Counted from the stretch's first letter, positions 35,613 to 45,284 are shown. The stretch is 64,000 nt of DNA from Rhodopirellula bahusiensis (GCF_002727185.1 NZ_NIZW01000006.1:124001-188000), one strand, 5' to 3'. Numbers and translations: made by a program. Notes: generated by a model from the letters alone, not told the origin.

Positions 35613-37652
35613 ATGACGCGTCGTCTGCTCGTTACCGCTGCCTTGCCCTACGCCAACGGCCCGATCCACATCGGTCACTTGGTGGAATACCTGCAGACCG
35701 ACATCTGGGTCCGGTTTCAAAAACTGCGCGGCAATCGTTGTTTGTACATTTGTGCCGACGACACCCACGGCACCGCGATCATGATTCGTGCTCGCAGCGA
35801 AGGTCGTTCCGAGATTGAATTGATCGAAGAAACCAGCGAAGCCCACCAACGAGATTTCGCGGGCTTTGGAATCGAATTCGATCATTACGGCAGCACCAAC
35901 AGCGAAGAAAACCGCACGCTCTGTCATCAAATTTGGCAATCCCTTCGCGATGCGGATCTGGTCGTCCAGCGAAGTGTGGAGCAACTCTACGACCCGGAAG
36001 CCGAAACGTTTTTGGCCGATCGTTTCGTTCGCGGCACATGTCCCAAGTGTGGCACGCCCGACCAAGCCGGTGACAATTGCAATTGCGGACACACTTACAG
36101 CCCCATCGAACTGATCGATCCCGTCAGCACGCTCAGCGGTGCCACGCCAGTCATCAAAGAAGCCGAACACCTGTTTGTGCAACTGGAAAAGCTGCACGGT
36201 TTCCTTTCCGAATGGGTATCCGGTTCGGGGGCTCTGCAACCTGAGACCGCCAACTATTTGAAGGGGCACTTCTTAGCCGAAGAACTTCGCGATTGGGACA
36301 TCAGTCGTCCCGCACCGTACTTCGGTTTCGAAATCCCCGATGCACCGGGCAATTACTGGTACGTCTGGTTCGACGCGCCAATTGGCTACATCGCCAGCAC
36401 TCAACAATGGTGCGATGCCAACGGAGAAAACTTGGCCGATTGGTGGAAGAGCGATGACTGCGAAGTCCACCACTTCATCGGCAAAGACATCACTTACTTC
36501 CACACGCTGTTTTGGCCTGGGATGTTGAAAACGGCTGGGTTCTCACTGCCCACCAAAGTTCACATTCACGGGTTCCTGAACGTCAACGGCAAGAAGATGT
36601 CGAAGAGCGATGGCACCTTCGTCAAAGCCGAAACATTTTTGAAGCACATCGATCCGTCGGCACTGCGTTACTTCTACGCCACCAAGTTGTCATCGCGAGT
36701 CGAAGACTTGGACCTGGGAGTCGACGAGTTTGTCGAGAAGGTCAATTCCGACCTCGTTGGCAAAGTCGTCAACTTGGCCAGCCGCGTTGGGAAATTCGCC
36801 GGCCGCACGGGATTGTCACCGTCGTATCCCGAAGATGGTGGGCTGTTTCAATCCGGTGCTGACAAAGGCAACGAAATCGCATCCGCCTATGAAGACGGCG
36901 AATATTCCAAAGCGATGCGTTTGATCATGGAATTGGCCGACGCGGCAAACCCGTTTGTCGAACACGCCAAGCCATGGGAGATGAACAAAGACGCTGATCG
37001 ACAAGATGAACTGCGAGACGTTTGCACGGTCGCATTGAACTTGTTTCGGCAACTGGCCGTTTACCTGGCCCCAGTCCTTCCCGAACTGGCAAAAAAATGT
37101 GGCGACTTGCTCGGGGAACCGATCACGTCGTGGGAACAAAGCCAAACGCCACTGACCGATCGTGGCGTCAATAAATTTCAACGTATGATGGACCGTGTCA
37201 AAACCGAGGATCTCGAAGCGATGATGGAAGAAAGCAAAGACGAAGCAGCTCAAGACACCGAGGCTGTTACCACCAACCCGTTCAACGACAATGATCAACC
37301 GCTCAAGGATGAACCGCTCGCTGATGAAATCACGATCGATGAGTTCATGAAGGTCGACCTGCGTGTCGCTCGCGTCCTCAACGCCGAGCACGTGCCGGAA
37401 GCCAACAAGCTTCTGAAGTTGACGTTGGGTTTGGGCGGCGACGAAACCCGCCAAGTCTTCGCCGGAATCAAAGCGGCCTACGACCCTGAAAAGCTCGTTG
37501 GTCGGTTGGTCGTGATGGTCGCCAACCTCAAACCTCGCAAAATGCGTTTTGGCTTGAGCGAAGGCATGGTCACCGCTGCCGGTCCTGGCGGCGAAGAAGT
37601 CTTTGTGCTCGGGATCGACGACGGCGCACTGCCGGGTCAACGAGTGCACTGA
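35613..37652 (+). CDS. metG: Methionyl-tRNA synthetase
   Basis: Class I aminoacyl-tRNA synthetase that charges tRNA-Met, 679 residues. The HIGH motif is at 19-22 ([12 protein letters not shown]) and KMSKS at 328-332. A zinc-binding insertion with CPKCG and CNCGH follows in the connective-peptide region (about 145-160). The anticodon-binding helical domain spans about 385-535. The C-terminus (about 575-679, [18 protein letters not shown]...) is a Trbp111-like OB-fold tRNA-binding domain, joined by an acidic linker. This full-length layout matches the E. coli-type dimeric enzyme. ATG 35613 puts the HIGH motif at the expected distance from the start. Confidence 0.97.
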   Translation: MTRRLLVTAALPYANGPIHIGHLVEYLQTDIWVRFQKLRGNRCLYICADDTHGTAIMIRARSEGRSEIELIEETSEAHQRDFAGFGIEFDHYGSTNSEENRTLCHQIWQSLRDADLVVQRSVEQLYDPEAETFLADRFVRGTCPKCGTPDQAGDNCNCGHTYSPIELIDPVSTLSGATPVIKEAEHLFVQLEKLHGFLSEWVSGSGALQPETANYLKGHFLAEELRDWDISRPAPYFGFEIPDAPGNYWYVWFDAPIGYIASTQQWCDANGENLADWWKSDDCEVHHFIGKDITYFHTLFWPGMLKTAGFSLPTKVHIHGFLNVNGKKMSKSDGTFVKAETFLKHIDPSALRYFYATKLSSRVEDLDLGVDEFVEKVNSDLVGKVVNLASRVGKFAGRTGLSPSYPEDGGLFQSGADKGNEIASAYEDGEYSKAMRLIMELADAANPFVEHAKPWEMNKDADRQDELRDVCTVALNLFRQLAVYLAPVLPELAKKCGDLLGEPITSWEQSQTPLTDRGVNKFQRMMDRVKTEDLEAMMEESKDEAAQDTEAVTTNPFNDNDQPLKDEPLADEITIDEFMKVDLRVARVLNAEHVPEANKLLKLTLGLGGDETRQVFAGIKAAYDPEKLVGRLVVMVANLKPRKMRFGLSEGMVTAAGPGGEEVFVLGIDDGALPGQRVH

Positions 37653-37658
37653 CCCCGG

Positions 37659-37938
37659 TGTGGCATAGGCTTCCAGCCTGTGAAGAAGATCGCACCAAGC
37701 GAGCGGCTTCTCCCCTCAACCATCACCCTCCCCTTGGGAGGGTGATGGTTGAGGGGAGGGCCCAGCATTGAATGCATCGCGTAACCCTCCCCGGCCCGAA
37801 GCGGTCCGACCCTCCCAAAGGGAGGGTGAAGTTAAACTGCACGACCTCCGAGAGGGTGAGCGAAGCGAGTCGAAGAGCCCAGCAACGCTGCGCGACCTCC
37901 GTCACTGATACGCCTTGCCCTTTTGAGCCAGACAGCCG
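37659..37938. repeat. Palindrome-rich intergenic repeat region after metG
   Basis: The gap between metG and the glycosyltransferase gene holds no convincing gene but several nested symmetries. An 8-bp stem lies around AGGCT-TCC-AGCCT (37666-37682 region, one wobble). A 23-bp stem with a 3-base loop lies at 37710-37758. ACCCTCCC-AAA-GGGAGGGT lies at 37809-37827. Two imperfect direct copies starting GCCCAGCA lie at 37760 and 37877, each followed by a GCG-rich stretch and ACC(C)TCC. The shared ACCCTCCC core suggests one dispersed REP/MITE-like family; no transposase is present. Confidence 0.65.
37710..37758. repeat. 23-bp perfect hairpin with a 3-base loop
   Basis: The arms begin CTCCCCTCAACCATCACC and are perfectly complementary over 23 bases (37710-37732 with 37736-37758) around CTT. 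It lies 57 bases after the metG stop. There is no T tract, so it is not a textbook terminator; it might act as a 3'-end stabiliser or be part of a dispersed repeat. Confidence 0.85.
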
Positions 37939-39513
37939 ATGAAAGTTCCCGCGATGAACATTCTCATTGTGCATTGTCATTTCGAACGGGGCGGCGTGAC
38001 CCAGGTGGTCGACAATCATGCTCACTGTCTGCAAGAATCCAGTGAAATTGATGAGGTGGCTCTTGTTAGCGGACCTCGCCAATCTGGTTTGCAAGACGCG
38101 ACTCGTTCGTCGGCTTTGCTCTGGACCATTCCGTCCTTGGAATACGATTCGCTTCGTGACGCATCGCTGAGTGTTCAAGCTCAAGCTGACCAGATGGCAC
38201 GGGAATTGGACGAGTGCTGCCAACATGTAGGATGGTCTCGTCAGCAGACCGTCGTTCACTGGCACAATCACAGTCTTGGTAAAAACGCTGCTTCGCCTTT
38301 AGTCATCAAAGAGCTGGCTTCATTGGGCTACTCCTGCTTGATGCAGATCCATGACTTTGCCGAGGATCAACGCCCGCAGAATTGGGCGTATTTGAAAGAG
38401 GCCCACGGTTGCGATCGTCCACAAGATCTCGACGCGATTCTGTACCCCAACGGAGATCGATTGTCGTACGCGACGTTGACGACCGGTGATGCGGAAACAC
38501 TCGAGCGATTTGGAATTCATCGATCTCGGATTGATGTGTTGCCGAACAGCGTGCGTCTTCCCAGCGACGACTTACCCGATTTCGACGTTGCGACTCAAAA
38601 GCTGCAGCGAGCTTTCGACCTGCCTTCTGACTTTCGTTGGATGCTGTATCCGGTTCGCGGAATCCGCCGAAAAAACTTGGGCGAGTTCCTGTTGATGTGC
38701 CAACTGGCCGGAGGACCGACCGTCGGTGCGATGACGTTGATGCCAGACACACCCATGGAAAAGAAATCCTACGAACGGTGGAAATCCGTTGCGGAGCAAT
38801 GCGTCGACAACATTGTTTTCGATGCCGCTCATCACGAAGAAATTCAATTCGTTGACAATCTATCAGCCGCGAGCGTCGTCGTTTCTTCCAGCGTAGCGGA
38901 AGGTTTCGGGATGGTCTTCCTCGAACCTTGGCTGGCATCCCGCAGCGTCGTCGCCCGAAATCTGCCGGGAGTGACCAGGGATTTTGTCGACCGTGGAATG
39001 CGACTGGATCACCTCTACGAAGCGATCCAAATTCCAGGAACGAAGTCATGGATCGCCGACTCCGAACAGCAGTTCCGAGAAGCGAAAATCAACGCATGGA
39101 AGGGCGTCCGCTCCCAAGCCGAAGTTGAGAACTCGGGCACCGCTTGCGAACGAGAAACCGGAGTCGCGGCCGACTGGATCGATTTCGCTCGATTGACTCC
39201 TTCGTTGCAAACTGACGTGCTCAAGCGTTTCGCGACCGACGCTGGATTCGCAAAAGAAATTTGCGAACGCAATGCAGCTTTGCATGATGCATTGGTGATG
39301 ATGGGCAGCTCAGCCACGATCGATCACAACCGAAACATTGTCGCAACGAAGTATGGTTCAGAAAACCAAAGGCAACAATTGCTGAACGCTTATCGAAAAG
39401 CGATCAGCAATGAGAGCGTTCCGGTGTCTGGCTCGATGAACGACCAGACCATGTTGGACTTGGTCGAACATTCGCGGCCGTTCTATCCGTGCCGCGTTGA
39501 ACAACTCCACTGA
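37939..39513 (+). CDS. GT4-type glycosyltransferase (GT-B fold)
   Basis: A 524-residue cytoplasmic protein with a GT-B two-domain layout. The N-terminal domain starts NILIVHCHFERGGVTQVV (Gly-rich acceptor-side loop). The C-terminal donor-binding domain has LPNSVRLP, the RGIRRKNL basic motif, and an E-x7-E motif in AEGFGMVFLEPW, all typical of retaining GT4 enzymes. The last 150 residues (after about 375) match no motif I recognise. The start may be ATG 37939 or ATG 37954; the latter has GAAAG eight bases upstream. It converges on the next gene with only 5 bases between stops. Sugar donor and acceptor cannot be inferred. Confidence 0.78.
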   Translation: MKVPAMNILIVHCHFERGGVTQVVDNHAHCLQESSEIDEVALVSGPRQSGLQDATRSSALLWTIPSLEYDSLRDASLSVQAQADQMARELDECCQHVGWSRQQTVVHWHNHSLGKNAASPLVIKELASLGYSCLMQIHDFAEDQRPQNWAYLKEAHGCDRPQDLDAILYPNGDRLSYATLTTGDAETLERFGIHRSRIDVLPNSVRLPSDDLPDFDVATQKLQRAFDLPSDFRWMLYPVRGIRRKNLGEFLLMCQLAGGPTVGAMTLMPDTPMEKKSYERWKSVAEQCVDNIVFDAAHHEEIQFVDNLSAASVVVSSSVAEGFGMVFLEPWLASRSVVARNLPGVTRDFVDRGMRLDHLYEAIQIPGTKSWIADSEQQFREAKINAWKGVRSQAEVENSGTACERETGVAADWIDFARLTPSLQTDVLKRFATDAGFAKEICERNAALHDALVMMGSSATIDHNRNIVATKYGSENQRQQLLNAYRKAISNESVPVSGSMNDQTMLDLVEHSRPFYPCRVEQLH

Positions 39514-39518
39514 GCTTC

Positions 39519-40601
39519 TCAGCGTCGACTGCTGCTGGAGCGTCGTGCCATCTGCTTGCCCTTGGGGCGAACTAAGAACACCTTTGGATCGTCGACGACG
39601 AAGGAAGTGCTCCATCGACGCCCGTCATCCGCACTGCACACGTTGTAGAAAAACGTCCGCATGCGTTCGGCTTCGTAACCGTACGGAAACTGACTGGTGA
39701 TGTAGTCTTCTTCCGTTAGATCCTCGACACCCGGCGAAGCGTAGTAGTGCACCATTCCGTCTGGAGTGACGCTCATTCCCAACGTCCACCAACCGGTCGT
39801 GGTGATCTGCGGGCCGCGGAAATCAGATCCCCGTTGGTTGCTACGAACACGCAGGTAAGCGTAGTCGTCGCTGCGGCTTCGACTGTCAGCTTTGCTTTCG
39901 AACTCGATGAACAAACCGGGCCAGTAGATCTCGTTGCCCATCTCTTTTCGTTTGAGCTTGAAGAACCCTGTTTCCTGTTCGATCATCGCGGTTGTTTCGA
40001 GAGCCAATCGGAAACCGAAGTGTGGACCGCTACGTTTTTCCCACTCGGCCACTGGCGGCAGGAAAACTCGCGTCGTGACACTTGGAACTTCCGACACGTC
40101 GATGCGTCGTTTCAATCGATATTGAACATTGGCGATGAAGTCATCTTGGTGCATTGTTCCGCTGGCATTGCCAGGGATGCCCGTGAACTTGCTCCGCATC
40201 AGCAGAGCGCCTTTGCTGCCGGGCAATCCACCGGCGGGCGTGCTGACGCGTTCGACCACATCTGGATGGCCGCGTTTGATGCCTTCGTACCAACGACCGT
40301 TGGTGCTCTTTCCCATCGGCGAACGTTGATTCTCATCAATGTCCTCGGTGCTTTTGGGATTGTTTGGCACATAACGCCACGATTCGTCTTCGAAGTCATC
40401 GGCGACGCCGACCAGTTCCGTTCCCGTTCCGGGAACAACCGGACGTTGTGCGTTGGCGTCTCCGCCACACACGCTTGCCAAAGCTGCGACGCCTGCGACG
40501 AAGGCGGTTCGCCAGCGTCTTGCCACCGGCTCCTGATTTTCCACCGGCCCCACAGTTCGCAGTGCGAAATGGCCGACCCAACGGTTGGTGTTGCTCTGCA
40601 T
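39519..40601 (-). CDS. Secreted protein of unknown function
   Basis: I do not recognise a named family. The start is placed at ATG 40601, with GGAAG six bases upstream, giving 360 residues. The frame could extend to 40691. A signal peptide fits residues about 20-52 (WRTAFVAGVAALASVCGGDANA followed by Q). The mature part reads as a beta-rich domain (DDFEDESWRYVPNNPKS..., GPHFGFRLALET, ISTT/TTGWWTLGMSVTPDGMVHYY), similar in feel to concanavalin-like lectin/glucanase folds that bind or cut glycans. That is a guess from pattern, not identified catalytic residues. The C-terminus is basic and Ser/Arg-rich. It is transcribed toward the glycosyltransferase gene. Confidence 0.72.
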   Translation of the reverse strand: MQSNTNRWVGHFALRTVGPVENQEPVARRWRTAFVAGVAALASVCGGDANAQRPVVPGTGTELVGVADDFEDESWRYVPNNPKSTEDIDENQRSPMGKSTNGRWYEGIKRGHPDVVERVSTPAGGLPGSKGALLMRSKFTGIPGNASGTMHQDDFIANVQYRLKRRIDVSEVPSVTTRVFLPPVAEWEKRSGPHFGFRLALETTAMIEQETGFFKLKRKEMGNEIYWPGLFIEFESKADSRSRSDDYAYLRVRSNQRGSDFRGPQITTTGWWTLGMSVTPDGMVHYYASPGVEDLTEEDYITSQFPYGYEAERMRTFFYNVCSADDGRRWSTSFVVDDPKVFLVRPKGKQMARRSSSSRR

Positions 40602-41049
40602 TGCTACTTCCGTCACTTCCGTTCCCAAAGGATTGAAATGGACATGGATCGCGGCCTGAACGACGGTGTCGCGGGCGAAACGATGATCCATGACGGAGGC
40701 CCCCCTCCAACCGGAACAATCGGCACATTTTCACCGGCACTCCAATCGATCCGGTTTGCCCTGGCAAACTTTTGCGGCGGGACACTCCGATCAAACAAGC
40801 TGAGCGGCGGCTTCAATCGTCAAAATCGATTCCATCGTTACAAACCAGCACTGTCACGGATGGAGTGCTTCAGAACGCCAGAATCCGTGGCCCGTTTGCT
40901 CGAAATTCGCAGGAACGGAACTATGGTTATCTGTGTCGGAGGGACGCACTCTGCACCATGATTTACCCAAATATTAAGCGTCCCCCCGTGCGAGGCGGGG
41001 TCGGTTCTTCGGAGCCGGCCTCGCCTTTTTTTGTTGCCTTCGAACCGAA
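40602..41049. other. Divergent intergenic region containing a leader terminator
   Basis: About 450 bases between two divergent genes. No coding frame is supportable. The notable element is the terminator-like hairpin at 40990-41033 on the plus strand, lying just before the Met-rich protein gene. The remainder should carry the promoters of both flanking genes; I cannot place -35/-10 boxes with confidence. Confidence 0.5.
40990..41033 (+). terminator. Terminator-like hairpin in the leader of the Met-rich protein gene
   Basis: GCGAGGC pairs with GCCTCGC, and inside it CGGTTC-TTCG-GAGCCG forms a UUCG-capped stem (a 5-base bulge GGGGT separates the two). Seven T residues follow directly. It looks like an intrinsic terminator, yet no plus-strand gene ends nearby. 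Just upstream, CCCCG (TGCGAGG) CGGGG can form a rival hairpin that would trap the 5' arm, a layout seen in attenuators. Confidence 0.6.
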
Positions 41050-43020
41050 GTGTCCGACAGACGGCGACGAGCCATGCGAAATGCCCAAATGCGCTCACAT
41101 TCGGGATTTTCGTTGACGGGAGACGGTGACTCGGTGAATAATAAGAATCCGCGAAACGTTCGTGTTTCGATCCTATTCGGCCGTGCTCTTCTCACCGAAG
41201 GTGTTCCTTTGCGACACGCCACATCGACCTCGTCTCCTTCCGATTCATCTGGACCGATTGCTGCCGTTGCGCAATTGGGTTCGGCGCACTCGAATTCAGC
41301 CGCCTCAGGCCAGGAATCGAACCACCAACGCGCCAAACGAATTTGGATCCTGTGCGTGGTCATGGTGCTGTGCTGGCTCTTCAGCGGGATTGCGTCGGCT
41401 CAGAAGTACGAGGTGATTGAAGACGCAGCGGTCGCAGGAGCAAAGCCAGAACAAATTTCCAATTTTGAACGGGCTGCGAAAACTCTTGCGACGACGCGAA
41501 AACCAGAGCAACTCACTGCCAGCTTGAAGAACAACGCACGGATTTACGTTGAACGAATTGTTCCCTACCGGATGGTACGCAAGGAGAACCTGAACGAGAT
41601 GGGACCGATGTTGGCTTCGCTGGAGAAGTCACTCACCAACGCTCAGCGAATTAACAATCCCGGCAGCAAATCCCTGCTTGGGTATGTATACGGTGGGATG
41701 TCGAAGGTTGCGTCGGGCAATCACATCCCTGCCGCTCGCATCAATGCCGTCCTAGTCCTGGGCCGTTTGGACAGCAGGCCCTACGATGGTGCAACTGGAC
41801 GGCCACCAACTCCTTTGGCGGCGGTCTACCCAAACCTCTTCAACACCTTGGTTGGACTTTACGAAAACGAAGAAGAAGTGGACGGCGTTCGCGCGGCAGC
41901 CTTGCAATCCTTGCACCGAGTTGCCATGTACGGGTTCACCTCGTTGGCGGCCGAACCAAAAGCCAAGTTGACTCAGTTGATGACAGACCTGTTGGATGCA
42001 CCAGCTCCCGAAGGACGGGATCCGAAGGCACACGCTTACTTGCAGCGGTCCGCTGTCGACATCCTGCACTACGTCAGCACGCCCGATGACACATCCCTCG
42101 GCAAGCAACTGATTTCGATCAGCACCGACGAAGAAAAGCCTGACTTGATTGCGTTGTATTCGGCGGCGCAACTGGGTGACATGACCGAACAACTCAACGG
42201 TCAAGTCGCTGACACGGAAGGCGTTTTGAAGAGCTGGTCACGGCGTGCCTTTGACACCGTCGAATCAGAATTGAAACGCTTGAAGGCCCTCGACCGGACG
42301 GCCAAGATGGCCGTCAAGCAACCCCCAAGTCCGGATACATTCTTGGGCGTGAAAGAAGAGAAAAAGAAGAAGAAAGACAAGAGCCGCACCGGCGGCGGCA
42401 TGATGGGCGGCGACATGGGCATGGACTCGATGATGGGTGGTATGGACATGGACATGGGCATGGAATCGATGATGAGTGGCATGGACATGGACATGGACAG
42501 GGGAATGGAATCAATGATGATGGGAGGCATGGGAATGATGGGCGGCATGGCAGCGGCGAAACCGCAACCACCTGAAGTAGCGCTTTCCCGCCGGCGGATC
42601 ACTTACGTCCTGCAACAATTGATGCAAGGAGCGGTTGGATCGCGTGAGGCAGAGATTCCGAGCGACCCGAAAGGACTGATCTCCGCGGCATCCGATGAGG
42701 ACAAGAGCGTCTTGACGTCTTGGATGGACGATGTTCGTCCCATTGCAGAAGCCATCAACGACGACATGTTGGACGACAAAAAGAAGTGGATGGAATCTCT
42801 TGAAGAACAACGTGTCGCATTGGCCAAACTTGCCGGAGTGGAACTGTCGGGCGACCAAGACGATGAAGGCGGATTTGATCGTGGCTCCATCGGTCTGCCA
42901 GGTTTCGGCGATGGTTTGCCTTCCAATGATCTACCAGCTGCGGGTATTCCGTCTGGATTGCCTGGCGGCCAAGGCCCTGATGCTGGTTTGCCCGGTGAAG
43001 GCCTACCAGGGGTCAACTGA
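41050..43020 (+). CDS. Exported/anchored protein with HEAT-like repeats and a Met/Gly/Asp-rich segment
   Basis: Up to 656 residues from GTG 41050; GTG 41134 (GGGAG about 12 bases upstream) is an alternative. A hydrophobic segment ending in Ala-Ser-Ala (about 96-117, IWILCVVMVLCWLFSGIASA) looks like a late signal peptide or anchor, so the true start may be further in. The helical middle (about 120-430) has HEAT-like alpha repeats (ARINAVLVLGRL, VRAAALQSLHRVAMYG). A Lys-rich stretch leads into residues 451-500, nearly all Met, Gly, Asp and Ser in MDMDMGMESMM-type runs. A second helical part and a Gly/Leu/Pro-rich end (GLPG repeats) close the protein. I do not recognise the family; Met-rich runs sometimes bind copper, but nothing else supports that. 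Confidence 0.75.
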   Translation: MSDRRRRAMRNAQMRSHSGFSLTGDGDSVNNKNPRNVRVSILFGRALLTEGVPLRHATSTSSPSDSSGPIAAVAQLGSAHSNSAASGQESNHQRAKRIWILCVVMVLCWLFSGIASAQKYEVIEDAAVAGAKPEQISNFERAAKTLATTRKPEQLTASLKNNARIYVERIVPYRMVRKENLNEMGPMLASLEKSLTNAQRINNPGSKSLLGYVYGGMSKVASGNHIPAARINAVLVLGRLDSRPYDGATGRPPTPLAAVYPNLFNTLVGLYENEEEVDGVRAAALQSLHRVAMYGFTSLAAEPKAKLTQLMTDLLDAPAPEGRDPKAHAYLQRSAVDILHYVSTPDDTSLGKQLISISTDEEKPDLIALYSAAQLGDMTEQLNGQVADTEGVLKSWSRRAFDTVESELKRLKALDRTAKMAVKQPPSPDTFLGVKEEKKKKKDKSRTGGGMMGGDMGMDSMMGGMDMDMGMESMMSGMDMDMDRGMESMMMGGMGMMGGMAAAKPQPPEVALSRRRITYVLQQLMQGAVGSREAEIPSDPKGLISAASDEDKSVLTSWMDDVRPIAEAINDDMLDDKKKWMESLEEQRVALAKLAGVELSGDQDDEGGFDRGSIGLPGFGDGLPSNDLPAAGIPSGLPGGQGPDAGLPGEGLPGVN

Positions 43021-43348
43021 GTTCTCTTCGTAACGAACGAATCGTCCATCGCGAGGTTGGTAGCAGCAGCTCACCAACCTCGGTTCGTTTTGACGTTGCA
43101 GTTTGCCGGATCACGCAACAAACGCCGGCGATGCGGTCGTTCTCGAAAAGTCCGCCGACTCACACATGCGTTCGACACAGAACTTCAGTCTGGCTCCGTC
43201 TTGTTTAGCTCCAAATGATCTTGAGCGAATTTTCGTTGGTGCTCCAATGGCAGCGTGCATCCGCCTTCGACACCGCACGCGAGCCTTTGGCGTGCACCTT
43301 CTCTTCACAAGCTCTTTTTCGACCTCTTCTTCGACATTGGATTCGAAT
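43021..43348 (+). other. Intergenic region before the PQQ-propeller gene
   Basis: About 330 bases. It starts with the terminator at 43052-43090. The frame of the next gene stays open through the rest, but the translated part has no family similarity and precedes a proper signal peptide, so I treat it as untranslated leader/promoter. Confidence 0.55.
43052..43090 (+). terminator. Intrinsic terminator after the Met-rich protein gene
   Basis: Perfect 10-bp stem CGAGGTTGGT / ACCAACCTCG with an 11-base loop, followed by GTTCGTTTTG. It begins 31 bases after the stop at 43020. Confidence 0.65.
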
Positions 43349-44650
43349 ATGAACCGCATCGCTCAAGGTCCGCGCTCGACTCGCACTTGGAACGTCATCA
43401 CGTTGCTGCTGTTCGCGACATCCAATCTGAATTCTGCTTCGCACAGCAACGCGCAGGACTGGATGCAGTGGCGAGGCCCAGATGGGAACAACCATGCCGC
43501 CGCCGATGCCGACGCTCCCGTACGTTGGGACTTGGAACGTGGCGAAAACGTCGTTTGGAAAACTGCGATTCCGGGTAGAGGGCACTCAACACCAATCGTG
43601 GTCGGCGATCATCTCTTCCTGACCACGGCCGTGGCCGACGACGAGACCCAACGGCTGGTCAAATGCAATCGAGCCGATGGTCGGATGGTCAACAACTGGG
43701 TGATCCATCGTGGAACGTTGCCCGATCGGATCCATTCGAATAATTCTTACGCCTCGCCGAGCGCCGCATCGGACGGACAAAATGTTTATGTCTCGTTCCA
43801 CACGGACGATGCGATCGTCGTCACTTCGCTGAACCTGGACGGCAAGCAGAATTGGCAAAAGAAGGTTGCCAACTTCCGTCCTTCTCGTTTTCAGTTTGGA
43901 TACGGATCCAGTCCCATCTTGGTGGATGACTTGTTGATCGTCGCTGCCGAGTATGACGGTGCCGACAGTTGCTTGGCTGCACTCGACACTCAAACCGGTG
44001 GCATCGTGTGGCGAGTCGATCGGCCATCCAATCTGAACTTCGCAACACCGATCGCGACAACCATCGGTGGTCAACCAATGGTCTTGATTTCGGGTGCCGG
44101 CATGATCAACGCCTACGACCCCGCTACGGGAAAGGAACTCTGGCGAGTTGACACGACCACCGCCGCGATTTGTGGAACCGTTGTTTGGGACGACCGCCGC
44201 GTGATGACCAGTGGCGGCAATCCCGGATCGGGAACGTGGTGCATCCTGGGTGATGGAAGCTCAAACAACGTGCAGTGGGAAAACAACGTCAAATGCTACG
44301 AGCAGTCGTTGCTGACGATTCCCAACTACGTCTTTGCGGTGGCGGACACGGGAGTGGCCTACTGCTGGAGAACCATGGATGGGAAACAAATGTGGCGATC
44401 ACGAATGTTCGGCGGTGGAATCAGCGCGTCTCCCATGTTGGTCAACGATCGCGTTTACGTTGGGTCAGAGGACGGAACCATTTTCGTCTTCAAAGCCAGC
44501 CCGGATAGATTCGAGCTGATGTCCGAAAACAAAACGGGTGATTCCATTTTCGCGACGCCGGTCCCAGTCGATGACCGACTTGTGATTCGAACGGGTGTCG
44601 GAAAAGGTGCTGAGCGTCAGGAATATTTGATTGCCGTCGGCATTCGCTGA
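43349..44650 (+). CDS. Secreted PQQ-type beta-propeller protein
   Basis: 433 residues from ATG 43349. This start gives a signal peptide (NVITLLLFATSNLNSASHSNAQ) directly before the mature WMQWRGPDGNN opening that is typical of planctomycetal PQQ-repeat proteins. Propeller blades recur as ...GxxxWxxxxxxxxxxxTPIVVGDHLFL-type units: HSTPIVVGDHLFLTTAV, SSPILVDDLLIVAAEYDG, NAYDPATGKELWRV, SASPMLVNDRVYVGSEDG. The family is like BamB or PQQ-dependent dehydrogenase propellers, but no dehydrogenase cofactor motif (such as a vicinal Cys pair) is visible, so an enzymatic role is not supported. Likely a periplasmic scaffold or binding protein. Confidence 0.85.
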   Translation: MNRIAQGPRSTRTWNVITLLLFATSNLNSASHSNAQDWMQWRGPDGNNHAAADADAPVRWDLERGENVVWKTAIPGRGHSTPIVVGDHLFLTTAVADDETQRLVKCNRADGRMVNNWVIHRGTLPDRIHSNNSYASPSAASDGQNVYVSFHTDDAIVVTSLNLDGKQNWQKKVANFRPSRFQFGYGSSPILVDDLLIVAAEYDGADSCLAALDTQTGGIVWRVDRPSNLNFATPIATTIGGQPMVLISGAGMINAYDPATGKELWRVDTTTAAICGTVVWDDRRVMTSGGNPGSGTWCILGDGSSNNVQWENNVKCYEQSLLTIPNYVFAVADTGVAYCWRTMDGKQMWRSRMFGGGISASPMLVNDRVYVGSEDGTIFVFKASPDRFELMSENKTGDSIFATPVPVDDRLVIRTGVGKGAERQEYLIAVGIR

Positions 44651-44672
44651 GCCCACTCGCTCGCGTGAGAGC

Positions 44673-44705
44673 CCCAGTCCGACTTTTCTGATTGGGTAAT
44701 TTTTT
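44673..44705 (+). terminator. Intrinsic terminator after the PQQ-propeller gene
   Basis: CCCAGTC pairs with GATTGGG (one G-U), 10-base loop, followed by TAA and six T residues. It starts 23 bases after the stop at 44650. Confidence 0.65.
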
Positions 44706-44741
44706 CTAAAGAAGTTGGATGGATCGGTCGATCAACTGGCT

Positions 44742-45221
44742 ATGCCACATTCCAATCGCCAGGATTGCCCCGCTCGGACCAGCCGCGTCCGGATCGCTCG
44801 CTCGCTAACGCGATGCTTGGTGGTCTGCGTACTGGCTAGCATGAGCGGATGTGTGGCGTTGGGAGTCCCCAGCCAGCGAATGCACGATCCAGACGACCAC
44901 GGCGGATTGCTCGGCGATTGGCGTCGTGGGCGACCTCACACGGCGGCTCAGCACACTCAAAGTCTGATCGAAGATGGTGCCGTGATTGTCCCCACAGATG
45001 GACATGGCGTGATGTGCGACACGACCGGCACTGTGCACGATGGGAATATTGGCTCCGGTGTGATCGACGGCACCATGCCGTTGGATCTGGACCCGATCAC
45101 GGGCGGCGTTCAGTCGGAACCAGAAAAGCCACCCGAAGTGCCTTGGCCACGGTTTCATCCGGTCCCGACCCGGCCGGTCTTCGGAGGCGGCTTGGTTGCC
45201 GATCCGCACGCGGGAATCTAG
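44742..45221 (+). CDS. Small lipoprotein of unknown function
   Basis: 159 residues from ATG 44742; TTG 44715 would add nine residues. A basic N-terminus, hydrophobic core and lipobox (LVVCVLASMSGC) mark it as a lipoprotein. The mature part is His/Asp/Gly-rich (HDPDDHGGLLGDW, DGHGVMCDTTGTVHDGN) and ends Pro-rich (PPEVPWPRFHPVPTRPVF). No domain is recognised. It lies 63 bases before trpA on the same strand, but a shared function is not apparent. Confidence 0.7.
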   Translation: MPHSNRQDCPARTSRVRIARSLTRCLVVCVLASMSGCVALGVPSQRMHDPDDHGGLLGDWRRGRPHTAAQHTQSLIEDGAVIVPTDGHGVMCDTTGTVHDGNIGSGVIDGTMPLDLDPITGGVQSEPEKPPEVPWPRFHPVPTRPVFGGGLVADPHAGI

Positions 45222-45284
45222 GCTTGGCGGCAGAATTCGCCGTGACCAGTTTCGCCCGCACATCCTGACGCCGATCCGCCATCC

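Noticed and set aside
43103-43348. Upstream extension of the PQQ-propeller frame
   Set aside because: No similarity and it would bury the signal peptide 80 residues into the protein.
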